A stretch of DNA of 64,000 nucleotides from Blastomussa wellsi (Eukaryota > Cnidaria > Anthozoa > Scleractinia > Plerogyridae): positions 11,304,373 through 11,368,372 of the forward strand of contig OX393564.1 in NCBI GenBank assembly GCA_947652115.1, given 5' to 3'. A program made the position numbers and the translations under genes. Every line of letters starts with the position of its first letter. The first letter of the stretch is position 1. Of this stretch, positions 29,001-41,000 are shown piece by piece. The notes beneath the pieces are model-generated. The model had not been told where the DNA came from and searched no databases. It saw nothing but the letters and a program-made list of their open reading frames with translations.

Positions 29001-32000
29001 TTATTTACTTTGTGGAGTCAGTCGCAAGCAATGAAGATTCTGAATCTCCTTGTCAGTACCGAGCTGGCGAGCGTTCATAATAATTAAGTAGATAAAACGT
29101 AAAAAAGCCCCATCCCTTCAATTAACAAGAGACAAGGCTTTTTAATTAAAATAGAATAAAAAAATTATATTTATTTCTTATGAAACTCAAATCTGAAACA
29201 TCTATCACAGATGCCAATGTCTTGACAAATGTAACATAATTCAATACTTTGTCCACATTTTAGACAAATAAATCGAGAATCAATACATCTATGACAAAGA
29301 TAATGGTCTCTTTCACAAAAATCACATAGAAAATAATATTTGTATCTCGAGCAATCAAGGCAATAATTTAATAAAGTATCACATTCATCGCACATTTCCT
29401 TACATCTTTGATCACATTCTTCACATATTTTTATGATTTTATGACAAAACTCCCATAATACTTTGATTTTTATATTTTCATTGTAACAATATTCACAAAT
29501 GATCATAACTACATATTTAATTTAGAAAAAAAATATAATTTTCAGTAAAGGTATAAATATTGCCAAAAGGATTTTTTTCAATCCTCAGAAAAAAACGTAA
29601 CTCTGCTTGCTTCCATTCTTTATTAAAATATTTAAAATTTTGTGGTGAATAAAATTGTTGATCATTATAAAGGTACTTCATCCCTTTAATGCCATATTCT
29701 GGTTTCTTAAAATCAACTCCTAATTCTTTATGCAATTTATTAATAATTTTATTAAATTCTCTTTTTTCTTCTTTATTCATCAAATAGTGAATTTTACAAT
29801 AAATGCATTTTTTACTGGTGTAATCAAAAATGGTTTTATTTTTCTTGACTTTCCAAAATAATTTAATTAATCGAGCTTCATATTTCTTGTAAGGTGTAAT
29901 TTTTAATGAATCACGTAATTTCATTAATTTCAAATAACACTTTGACTCATATCTCATAGGTATCATCTTATATAATAAGGAGAGAAAATAAAATTATATT
30001 TTTGTTTATAATTTTATTAACTATATGTTTTTTTAAAAAAAATTTTAATTATTCATCAAGAGACTCGTAATCATCATCTTCCTCATCCACGCTTGTATCA
30101 GCAATTTGATTTTCAATAAAACTAATTTGATGAAATACTTCATTATGCATTTCAGCTATTGTGTTAAATTTTCGAATATAATTTTCTAATTCAATTTTTT
30201 CAATTCCTTCTATCTTGCATTTAAAAGTGAATATTTACTTTCTTTGAGCTTCGCTTTATCTCTAGTATTGTACTTTTTAACTTTTTCTAAATAATCTTAA
30301 AAATACATGCTAAGAATTTTCTTATTTTCTTTTTCTGTATTTTTGTTAGAAAAATCAATATTCATATCTCACTATACTAAAACTATATGCAAACTATTTT
30401 CATTTCAAACGTGCCTCTAAAAATGGCGTAACTATACATTTTTATTTTTACGGAAAAGGGGAATCCCCTCTATCGAGACATTACAACTAATTCGTTGCCT
30501 ATTTTATCAACTACAATTTCTTCTTCATAGAGAACAATGGCATAAATTACATAATCAGCCGCCGATGCTTGTGTTAGACGATAATTGAATATTAATTGTT
30601 TTGGGTCATTAGATACATCATCTTTATGTTCGCGGAGAACAAAATACAGAAGAGAATAGAGATGTGTGAAATTGCCCATTGTCAGTTGGGTTCCGGTATT
30701 CTGGTCATTTTTCCTTCTGGCATATTCAAGGAAATCGTTGAAAATTCTTGGTTTATTTTCTCCGTCATATTCCAATTCGGGGTAGAAGTCAGAGTTACCA
30801 TATTGTAGTCGGCAAGTTGCAAGTAAACAATTGTCGTCAGCTGCATTGAGTTTGAAGGTGTCAAAGATGAAAGGATTTGCTGTTTCTATATTTGTTTTGT
30901 TTCTTTGGAGGTAAACGAAGACATGTCGAGCATTTTTAGCTGCTGGGGTTATCTGATACATTCCACTGACAGCTCGATCTGGAGGGGAGGCTTTGAGAGA
31001 TTCTCGGAGATATTCCCATCTTGTGGGTTGAAAAAATGCTGAATTTACAAGATTAAGACCCTTAGAGGTGAAGTTTAGACGAGGAAGCCACAGTTGCATA
31101 TCAAGGACGATATATCTTGTAATTGCTCCCCCAACTCTATAAATAAATTCCCTGTCATCATTCAGAGTTATTTTAATTTCAATTTGCATTGGCGGGAGCA
31201 TTTTGTCACGAAGTTCCTCGACTAAAGAAAATCTATTCAAGGGGATAATTGCGGTATTTTCTCTGGATTCTTTGCGATTTTTTGCTCGTACAACGTCTCC
31301 TGTTGTTTCCGGGATATTGGCCGCCAGTGCTGGCACAAAATCGAGGTACCATCCAAATTGGGTGGCAACTGTTTTGCCGTTATCCTGAGATAACTCGAAG
31401 AGGTTTTTGACAAAACAAACTTTATGGACATCGTTGCCATCATAAATTTTTCTGCCGGAAGATGTTATCATTATATGATTTACCATACTTCCGGAGCCAT
31501 TTATAGTCGCCGTTACCCGTGGAGTTGCAGGGACATTGGCGGCAATATCTCCACCATCTGCTAGTAATTCAAGCTTGTATTTGACAAACATATAGCCATT
31601 GTACCAGTCAAACCACGTTGATCTGTCTTTGATGTCAAAGGTATAATCAGTTTTTTTCTGATATTGGCCATTGGCGGGGACAGTTGCTTGTGTTACTAAA
31701 TTGAATCTAATGTAATCAGTTTTTTTTTTGAGATTGTCTTTTGATCTGAACATATATTTATTGATTAGACAATTCTACTACTTGATAATCTCTTTAGAAT
31801 TTCATTTCCTGCGTTGTAGGCTTTTGTTGGAGCTAACTTGGTTTTGACGCTCGCTCCTCTGCGAGGAGCTCGCGGCTGTCTTCCAATTCTTTCGAGTGAT
31901 CTGCTTACTGCTCCTGATCCTTTGTGGTAAAATTCATATAATCCCGTTCTAGGATTATACAGTTTCATCCATTCATGTGGTCTGTTCATTATATAGATTG

Positions 32001-35000
32001 TTTAGACAAATTACATGTGATATTGATCGTCTGTAATACAAATTGCCAATGTGCTCTGTACCGTTGAATTTAAGTGGTCTGTTTAGTCCATCTGTGATGT
32101 ATACTCGAATTGAATCAATTGTGTTCTTATTTATGGGGAGTAATTTTAGTCTTCGTGGTTCTATTGTGAACGGGTACGATCGGCCTATGTTTCGTGAAAT
32201 CACGGAGAAACAATACAGAACATCACTTGATACGTCTGTTGTATTACGCGATGTGAGATCCGTGTGAATGCAGACAAGGTCAAGTGAGTTGGTTATATTT
32301 GGAACATCTGCTATATTTTCTTTTTCAGAGTAAATTTTTTTATTGAAACCAATTAATTTGTTGAAATCGCTGATTGATAAGTCTATTTCATAATTCTGTC
32401 TTAAATCTATTTCAACGCGAAGGAGTGAGAGATTAAATATTAATTCTATTCCATTGTCAATTTCTTGAATAAATTCATTGAGGTCTTCATATGAGTAATT
32501 TCCGTCAGGTAAATCAATATCAATCCATGGAGATACTGGTGTTTTCCTAAATCTGATTTTATTATTTCTGTAATCTTCAGATATGTTGTACCATGAATAT
32601 GTCATATCAGCTATTTCATCAAGGGCCATTCTGAAATTTTTATTGGGGTCCAGATTAAGGGGATTATTAAAATGGATTGTAAAATCATGGGGCTGTTGAT
32701 TGTAATTCATTCTTTGTTTTTTAGCTTCTGCTGAAGATAGAATAATATGTATTTCAGACATATATTAACTTTGTAGATAATTAGAGAAGATATTTTTGTA
32801 AGTTTGTTTATTAATTCGTTTTTTATTATACAAGAAATTAAGTATTCTCATTGCTTCTTGTCTTATCCAAAGTGATGTATTACCTGCTTCTATTGATCCA
32901 CAAATTATATCTAATCTTTCAATTAATTTTAGGTATGTGTCTCGTTCCTCGATACCACTGCCACTTATATCTTCATCTGGCCACTCATCGTCATCGTCTT
33001 TTCCTTTCGTGTTTTCAAATTTTTTCATTAATTCTTCCCCGAATGGATCAGTTGGTTTTGGTTTCGGTTTGGGTTCTGGTGTTTTCTTTAATTTACTTAT
33101 TTGTTCCTGTAAATCAGATTGAACAAATGGTCATGCTTCTAGAGGGTCAAATGGCCATGGTTTAAATTTAGATTTTTCAGAATATTTCAACCTCTGATAT
33201 TTTTTTTAAAGATGGTTCTGTTTGTTGATCAATTTCATCAATTCTTTTTGTTAACTCTTTTTCTTCTTCCCTCAGTTCACCAATTGATTTATCATAAAAT
33301 TTTCCTTCTTCGTGTTTAAATTTTCCAATGAGTTTTCTTAATTTCTTCCTTTTGAAATTTTTTATAATCATCTTTATAAGGTGGTGGAGTAGTCCATTTT
33401 TCTCTTGGCGGTGGCGGCGGCAGTGGGGGTGGTGGTAGGTCTTCATCATCATCTTATGGTGGGAGATCGGGAGGTTTTGATGAACCTGGACTATAACCAT
33501 CATCATATGGATCAAAGTCATCGTCTACGCGTCATAATCCTCACCAACACCTTTTTCAGCTAAGACTTTAGGTGCTGGGAGGGCTCCGCGTATATTAATG
33601 CCTTCATCGATACGTGATGTGACAGGTTTAAAGACTTTCAAATCGTGATTGACCAACTTCATGTGAAAGTTTATAGTCGAATATTTGATCATTAATTGAT
33701 TCTTTTTCTCTGGCAATTTCTTTCCATCTACTAATTGGCATATCACTTAATATATATTCTGTGTAGATAAATTTATAAATACATTTTAATTTATGAAATT
33801 AAATTTATAAATACATTTTAATTTATAGAATCTAAATTCTCTAGCTCACAGTCGTTCGTTAAAATTCTTTGATATTATTTTTCTTAGTTTATCAATGTAG
33901 AGAAATGAATAAGGTTCTTTGGTTGCTCTACGGTATTGCTCATTTTTTACGCCACACTCCCTTGAAATAACATTACTCTCTCTTTTTGATTGGAGGTCAA
34001 ATATGATTAGATGTGAGCAGTTAAGTCTAATGTCTTTGGGAGTGGAGTAGTAGGATTGTGATAGATAGATGACTGAGCAATTTTTATGACGTCCTTCAAT
34101 GAAGTAATCTATTAGTGGTTTCTGATTTTTCTCTGTAACAAAGTCATCGAAGATTACAATTTTTTGGCCTTGTGGTGATATCTCAGTGACTGGTATTATT
34201 TCACTCTGAGATGTGTTAATTATGTTATAACCTTCTTGTTTTGATATGGGGGCAAATTTGTTGATGAGTAGTTTATATTTATTTTGATCGAAGTTTTTTG
34301 TGTATAGGAATATGGCGTCATAGAATATTAGTGGTTTAAGTAACATATGTAGAAGTGTGTTGGTTTTACCTGAACCTGATGGGCCACAGATAAGCATACG
34401 AAAGGTATCTGAGGGCATAAATGGGTATAATTGTCTGTAATTATTTTTCTGTCCTTTTCCATGAATTTCGTAATTTGGAATCTTCATAATACATTATTAT
34501 GTACACTATTCTTATAAAATGGGAGTAATAAATTATTTTGCTCGCTATATGAATAATTTATTCAAATTGACCCCAGAAGGAAATTATGATATTGATGGTA
34601 AGAGAATAAAAAATATGGCCGAAGGCACTGAAGATGGTGATGCTGTAACAAAACATCAATTTGATACTCTGAAAAGTGATATAGCACACGGGGATGTTGA
34701 GAAGGGAGATTTAAATTTAGATGGACATAAAATTTTTGGATTGGAGAATAATCCTGATACAAGAGATGATGGTCCATATGATGATTATGTGAAAGATATG
34801 AAAAGTGTAGTGAACAAAGAATATTTATCACACACTGAATGCCATTTGCCTGCCACACGAAAAATGCAACAGCACTTTATTACACAACTACCTGAACATA
34901 GATACGTAATAAAAAAATGACAATCATGACTGTTCGTTGTTCTCTCATTGCTCTCTCAATCACTTTTTACTATTATAAGGGGTGGGGGGTGGGAAAAACT

Positions 35001-38000
35001 GTTGCACTTTCAAGGCAAGAAACAAAAACTGAACCATGTGAAAAGCATGTAAACTGACACCCACTTGTACCCAGGTCTCCATTCAGTGTGAGAGAACTTC
35101 ATTTCTTGCCTCTTTCGCAAGCTCAGCCGGCAAGAAAGACATTTCTCACACACTGAATGCCATTTGCCTGCCACACGAAAAATGCAACAGCACTTTATTA
35201 CACAAGATGAAAAAGTATAGAGCCTAAGACAATTTTCCTTGGTTTAAGAACCTCGCTCGAATGACATACCCCACAAGATCGGAACATTAACTGAATGCAA
35301 AAACGAAACTTAGTAAAAACAAAATAATCAAGGTTCGCCATAAAAGTTTCGAGCAACAACTAAAATAGTTCGAGTCGACTGTTACTGTCCTCCCTACAGA
35401 TGGAGAGCCCTTGAAACCTCAAGAAGGGCCTGTTCAGTTTCTTTAATGTACATGTTCTTTGCTGTCTGCGAACGCCAACCTCCATGACGCATCAGTAATC
35501 TGTCAGGGATGGCAGCTGCTGCGGCAGATGATGCTCCCCCAGATCTAAGGCTGTGAAGGCCATATTGGCTGGGGTCAAGCCCGATAGCTTTAAGATGCTT
35601 TTTAAACAGCTCGGTTGCCCGTGAGTAGGTCAACTGTTGCGGACAGAAAGAGAAGCCATATTTAGTATGGCACACCTTCCTAAACAGGTAATCAGATCCC
35701 TTGTGTCGTCCAGTGAGTAAGAACTTTTCGGTCAGCGAAACGGGGCATGTACGAGAGCCTGTGCGGGCCACCAGGATTACAGAACCTTCCCTGAACTGGT
35801 CATTCTTCCTCTTGGTGAGAGTAATTGACATATGCTCGCTTGTCATTTGGAGATGACAACATCTAAGATCCTTAAGATCATCCCAACGAAGGAATGCTGC
35901 GAAGCCTAGGGCAATGAGGCATGCTATCTGGAGCTCACTGGGATTTCCGTTGCCAAACTGAAGTACTATATCCTTGACTTGGGATGCAGTGAGTGGGGTT
36001 TTCCTGTTGGTAGGGCAGGTACCCAGGATACGCTTGCATGCTTCAAGGAGTTGTTTCACCATGGTGTGCTGTAAAGGCGAAGGTTGACAAGCCTTTTCGT
36101 GGGCCCATGCCACTGCAAAAGCTGCCGACTGGATGGATGCCAAAGATTTAGTGGTCTGCAGCAGATGCACCAGGTATACAGAAAGCTCTGGACCAGATGT
36201 GGGAAGGGCATTGATGTCTCTAGCCTCCGCCCATTTCTGCCATGCCAAGAAGGATGACCGGTATTTCTTAACGGTACTTGGAGCTCTGTCCTGGACCATG
36301 ATGCCCGGAACTGCCTGAGCAAGGGAGCGTATCTCCGGGTGGCGACTGTTCTTCAGATCCCTCAGAGTAGGAGGAACTGGTGAGAAAGACATTTAGAGGA
36401 TGTTAGGAATTGTTTTTGGTGGATAAACCAGCAGCACTGCACAACCAAGTATGCATGGTATGATCAGAATCACTAGTAGGTTGGCAATGGGCATCCAGTG
36501 TTCCTGTACAAACAAGTAGTCTCACAGTATGTCGAAACAAGCTTGGCCTCTACACAGGCTGTAATAACTGTAAGTTCATGACAGATCAAAAAGACGTGTT
36601 AGCCACTTGCAGGCTTTGGCCACTCACAGGCCCCCAATATATTGGCCTCTCACAGGCCCTAACATATGGGCCTCTCCCAGGCCCTAAAGCGTCGGCCCCT
36701 CGCAGGCACTAACACATTGGCCTCCTGCAGGCATGAAAACATTGGCCTCTCACAGGCACCAACACATTGGCCTCTCACAGGCCTTAGTGTATTGGCCACT
36801 ACAGGCCCTAACACAATTGTCCCTCCCAGGTAGTAACTCATAGGTCCCTCAAGGGCCTAAGAACACTGGCCCCTCGAAGGCCATAAAGCACTGGCCCGTC
36901 GTGCGCCCACGGGCGCCATTATGCAGGTCATAGCATGCTGGTTAGAAGCCCCAGAACATGTTGCACTCAGTTACTTCAAGCTGACACTTCAGAAGGAGAA
37001 TGGCCTAGCTGTGTAAGCTTCCGCGCCTGTAAACGCAACCCGGAGGGCCAGAACACGATAGCATGGCCTTCCGCTGAATAGAGGCGCCTGAGGTGGCTGG
37101 AAGGAACATATCCTCTGAAGATGGAATTTCCACCCAGTCCTGTATGAATGCTTCAGGTTGTGTTCCATCTGTGGTGATAAGGGGCCACCATGAAGCTGAC
37201 GTCCACAATGGGACGACCAGGGTTCCTGTCTCCATACCATGTTCCATGTGTTTCAGTACCCTGGGTATCAAGTAGGGGGGAGGAAAAATCCAATTATTCT
37301 CTCCAGACCAGCAAAGTGTGAAAGCATCCACTCCTTCAGTACATGGATTCAGCCAATGGCTACAGAAACGGGGGACTTGACGTGTCCGAAAGGTAGAAAA
37401 ACGGTCGACTGTGTGTGGTCCCCACAAGATGTCTAAAGCCGCGAAGATGTTCGGGTTGAGCATATAGTCATCTTTACTGGCCAATCTGGAAAGCTCGTCG
37501 GCCTCCTTATTAAGTTCCCTGGGGATCCATTCAGGCTCCAGATGAATCTGATATCGTCTACAAAGTGTGTAAATAGCGACAGCTTCTGAATGAAGTTGAG
37601 GTTTTGGACTGCCTACGTTGAGGATGTGTTCCACATTCATGTTGTCTGTTCTATGGCGCACTGTTTTACCAGCCAACCTTTCCCCGACAGACAGGAGCAC
37701 CAGTCTCGTTCCTCTAAGCTCTCTCCATGTCGAGCTTTCTCGACTCTCGGCCATTGACCAACTGCCTGCAACTTCTGACCCTGCCACATTCACACAGTAG
37801 CCCCCCCATCCTGAGTCGCTTGCATCTGAATAGGAAAGGACATCAATCTTAGGGTTGACCTTCCAGATGGGCTGACCGTGACAATCTTCAAAACTATCCT
37901 TCCAGAACTGCACCTCCCTCAGTGCCTCAGGGGAAAGGGCAATGCGTTGTGACCAGAATTCAGCAGACAAAATATCCCGATACATCGCTCTCGTCCACAA

Positions 38001-41000
38001 ACGGCTGACTGGGCCAAGTGCTAAGCCCATAGAAACGATTGTCCCCACCAAGCCTGCCAAGTGGCGGGCCATTACTGCAGATTTTTGACGAGTTACGAGA
38101 TCAATCCGTTCTCTCAGTCTGTTGATGCGACGCGGTGGAACGCGAATGACACCTGATCTCAAGTCCAGAATAAAGCCAAGCAGTTCACCCACTTGGGTTG
38201 GCTCCCAGCAGGACTTCTCAGGGTGGGCAACAAAACCGCTGGCCGCAATGTCCTCTCTAACTCTTGCAGATGTTGTTCTGGCAATTTCCAAAGTCTTACC
38301 CGCTCCTGCCCCATCGTCCAAGTAGGTAAAAATCCGGATGCCCTGCTCTCTCCAGTGCTTAACAAGGGCCTTCTGAATTTTTGTAAAGACGTAGGGTGCA
38401 GATGCTAAGCCAAATGGAAGGACTGAGAACACAAACCATTTCTTTTCCCCTTCCAGAGTCCAGCTAAACCCAAGGAATTTTTGGTGGGAAGGTAAAATGT
38501 CTACATGGTGGTAGCCTGATTTGTAGTCAATTCTAAAGAACCAGTCCCCTAGTGTGAAAATGTCCCGTGTTGTGCGGATATCTTCGCACTTAAACTTGGG
38601 AATGCGAAGAAAATGGTTAACATATCTGAGGTCAAGGATCAGTCTCTTCTTGACACTGTTCTTAACAACACCTAAAGGGCTGACAACATGAACTTCTGAT
38701 AAATTAGCTTCCGTTATGCAGCCTGCTGAAAGTAGTTCTTTGATTTGTTCTGTGACAAACTGTTTATCATCTACAGCTGACTTATGGTTCTCCATCGCAC
38801 GTGTGGGTGGTAGTTCTACAAATGGGAGGGCATAGCCGTCCTTAATAATGGTAGTAACCCATCTGTTGGCTTTAATTCTTTGCCAAAAACCCAAGTGGTC
38901 CTTCAATCGACCTTTAACACAAACAGGGCCCTGTTCAGGACTAACTTTAAAAACACAACTTGCAGGTACGGGACTGTCAATTACACATGCAGTGTTAATG
39001 TTCATATCACTCTTCATTTCATGCTCTGACATTCCAAGCCTACTGTACATGTTCAACAAACCGGGCCCAGAGACGTCCTGTATGTCCAAATTATCATTCC
39101 AATCAACGTCAAAATCACAATTAAATCCTAGATGAGCTGTTTCAGTATGTTTTTCCCGTTGTAGTTGCGGGGATAGGAGCGCGGCAGGTTTTGGCGAAAT
39201 GCCCGGCACGTCCGCAACGAAAACAGACCTCGTTTTGAGAGGGATCCGATTTCTGTCTCGACGCGGGAATCACTACACGTCTTGCATTGGGGCCAGAATT
39301 CGAGGTGAAGGACTGCTGGAAACGATTACTAAATTGTGCCCGAGGTTTTGAAGGCCTCTTGTTATCCGCTTTTAGCGCTTTGCTTTCTTTAACTGCCCGC
39401 CTGATCCGTTTGTCGTCATCGGAATCAATTGCTAGCGGCTCCTGCACATAGCAATCAACAGCATCCCAGCCGTACTTTTCTGCTAACATAATATGCTTAT
39501 TCCTCTCTTTTAAGAGCCTCTTACCTTCTTCCAAGGCCTCGTTTCTCTCTGCTTCGACACTATTAGAAGCGGCCACGTCCAGTTGTTCGAGAACCTTCTC
39601 GTTCAGCTCGTACTGGATCTTATTCCTCTTGAATTTGAAGTCCGGCTTGGCTGGCGATTTTTCCCGAGATCGTTCGGTGGCTGGCCGTGACTTTAACTCA
39701 CGTTCGAGTGCTTGGAGGCGTTCCTCGCTCTTTTCATGGGCCTCGAGGATTTTCTTCGCCCAAGATGGCGTGGTGCTCGGTGAGTCCGAGCGGCTGGACG
39801 ATTTTGATCGGCGATCCTTCCTAGATGCGCTAGATGGAGACTTATTACGGCGGGAACTTCTCGAAGACTCGCACCGATCGTGCGACCTTTCACGCTCGTT
39901 CCTTGTGCGTTTTCGCGACTCCCTAACCGGACTGGCGTTGTGAGCCATCAGGCGTTGACTAGCTCTGGATTTTGGCGGCATTTCTTGACCGAATCGAGAA
40001 AAAACGATTGGAACAACGAAGAGCAAAAATAAAAACTGTTGCACTTTCAAGGCAAGAAACAAAAACTGAACCATGTGAAAAGCATGTAAACTGACACCCA
40101 CTCGTACCCAGGTCTCCATTCAGTGTGAGAGAACTTCATTTCTTGCCTCTTTCGCAAGCTCAGCCGGCAAGAAAGACATTTAAATTTACATTTTCTCAGA
40201 TCTTTTGACGGTAATTCTTTTGATCTAGGTGGAAGAAATATAATTAATTCTGAACCTTTTTACGGAGTTTATTTTGATGAGAAGTCATTGGTACCGAGGG
40301 AGTATATTGACAATAATTTCCCGAAATTGGATAGAAATGGTAATTTAGATATGGGGGGTAATAAAATTACTGGTATCAGCCTAGATTTTGATTCTTCTGA
40401 TAATGTCGAAGCTAAAGATGTTATAACCAAAGAATACGTAAATGACAGGGCTATAAATTTTTTCAGAGTAGATGGAAGAAAAGTAGCTCTGGGAAATTTT
40501 AATATGGGCTATAACAGAGTTTACTTTTTATCTGCTCCTCTCGATGACAATGATGCTGCTACTAAAAAATATATAGATTCAAAAATTGATGGATCAAATA
40601 AAATGACTGGTAATTTGGATATGCAAGATTTTAAAATTGTGAATCTCAGATTACCTTCTGGTGATGATGATGCCACAAGTAAAAAATACATTGATTTTAA
40701 TTTAATAAATCCATCAACAAATAAAATTAATGTATTTTATGACACAATGAAATTGATTGATTATTGGAAAGCTGAAAGTAAAATCAGAAATTTAATATTA
40801 GCAAATAAAGATTTAAAAATTCATAGGTATAATTGGGATTTAATAAAATTTGAAATACAGAGTGAAGTAAAGAGTGGAAGTGGTGGAAATTTCTATTGGT
40901 ATTTGGGGAGATTAAGTCTTGATTTAAGTTCATTTGATAAAAAAGAATATACATTATGTTTCGAAGTATTCCCAAACTGGAATATTAACACTCAATTAAA

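Larger units (their letters stand above)
34828..40181 (-). mobile_element. DIRS/Ngaro-type tyrosine-recombinase retrotransposon, apparently intact
   Basis: On the minus strand: gag (39981-39142), RT-RNase H (39209-37005) and tyrosine recombinase (36392-35394), all open. Split direct repeats are present. A 60-bp block occurs at 34828-34887 and 35146-35205 (identical). A 151-bp block occurs at 34994-35144 and 40031-40181 (one difference seen, t/c near 35068/40105). The order is block Y, genes, X, Y, X in transcription order, which is the A1-ORFs-B1A2-B2 layout of Ngaro/PAT elements. There is no target duplication, as expected for recombinase integration. Near-identity of the repeats implies recent insertion. 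Confidence 0.93.

Noticed and set aside
29081..29095. Left terminal repeat of Polinton A
   Set aside because: agtagataaaac is only vaguely like the AGTAGTATAT end of B and has no matching duplication, so I treat the left border as unproven.
34828..34920. C-terminal 31 codons of the fibre frame ending at 34920
   Set aside because: These bases belong to the DIRS-type terminal repeat (identical at 35146), not to the fibre gene.
36613..36912. CRISPR-like array of short repeats
   Set aside because: Units are contiguous and degenerate with no spacer alternation, and they lie inside a eukaryotic DIRS-type element. This is a minisatellite.
39982..40119. Longer N-terminus of the DIRS gag frame
   Set aside because: It runs into the terminal repeat. 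The ATG at 39981 gives a conventional gag start.
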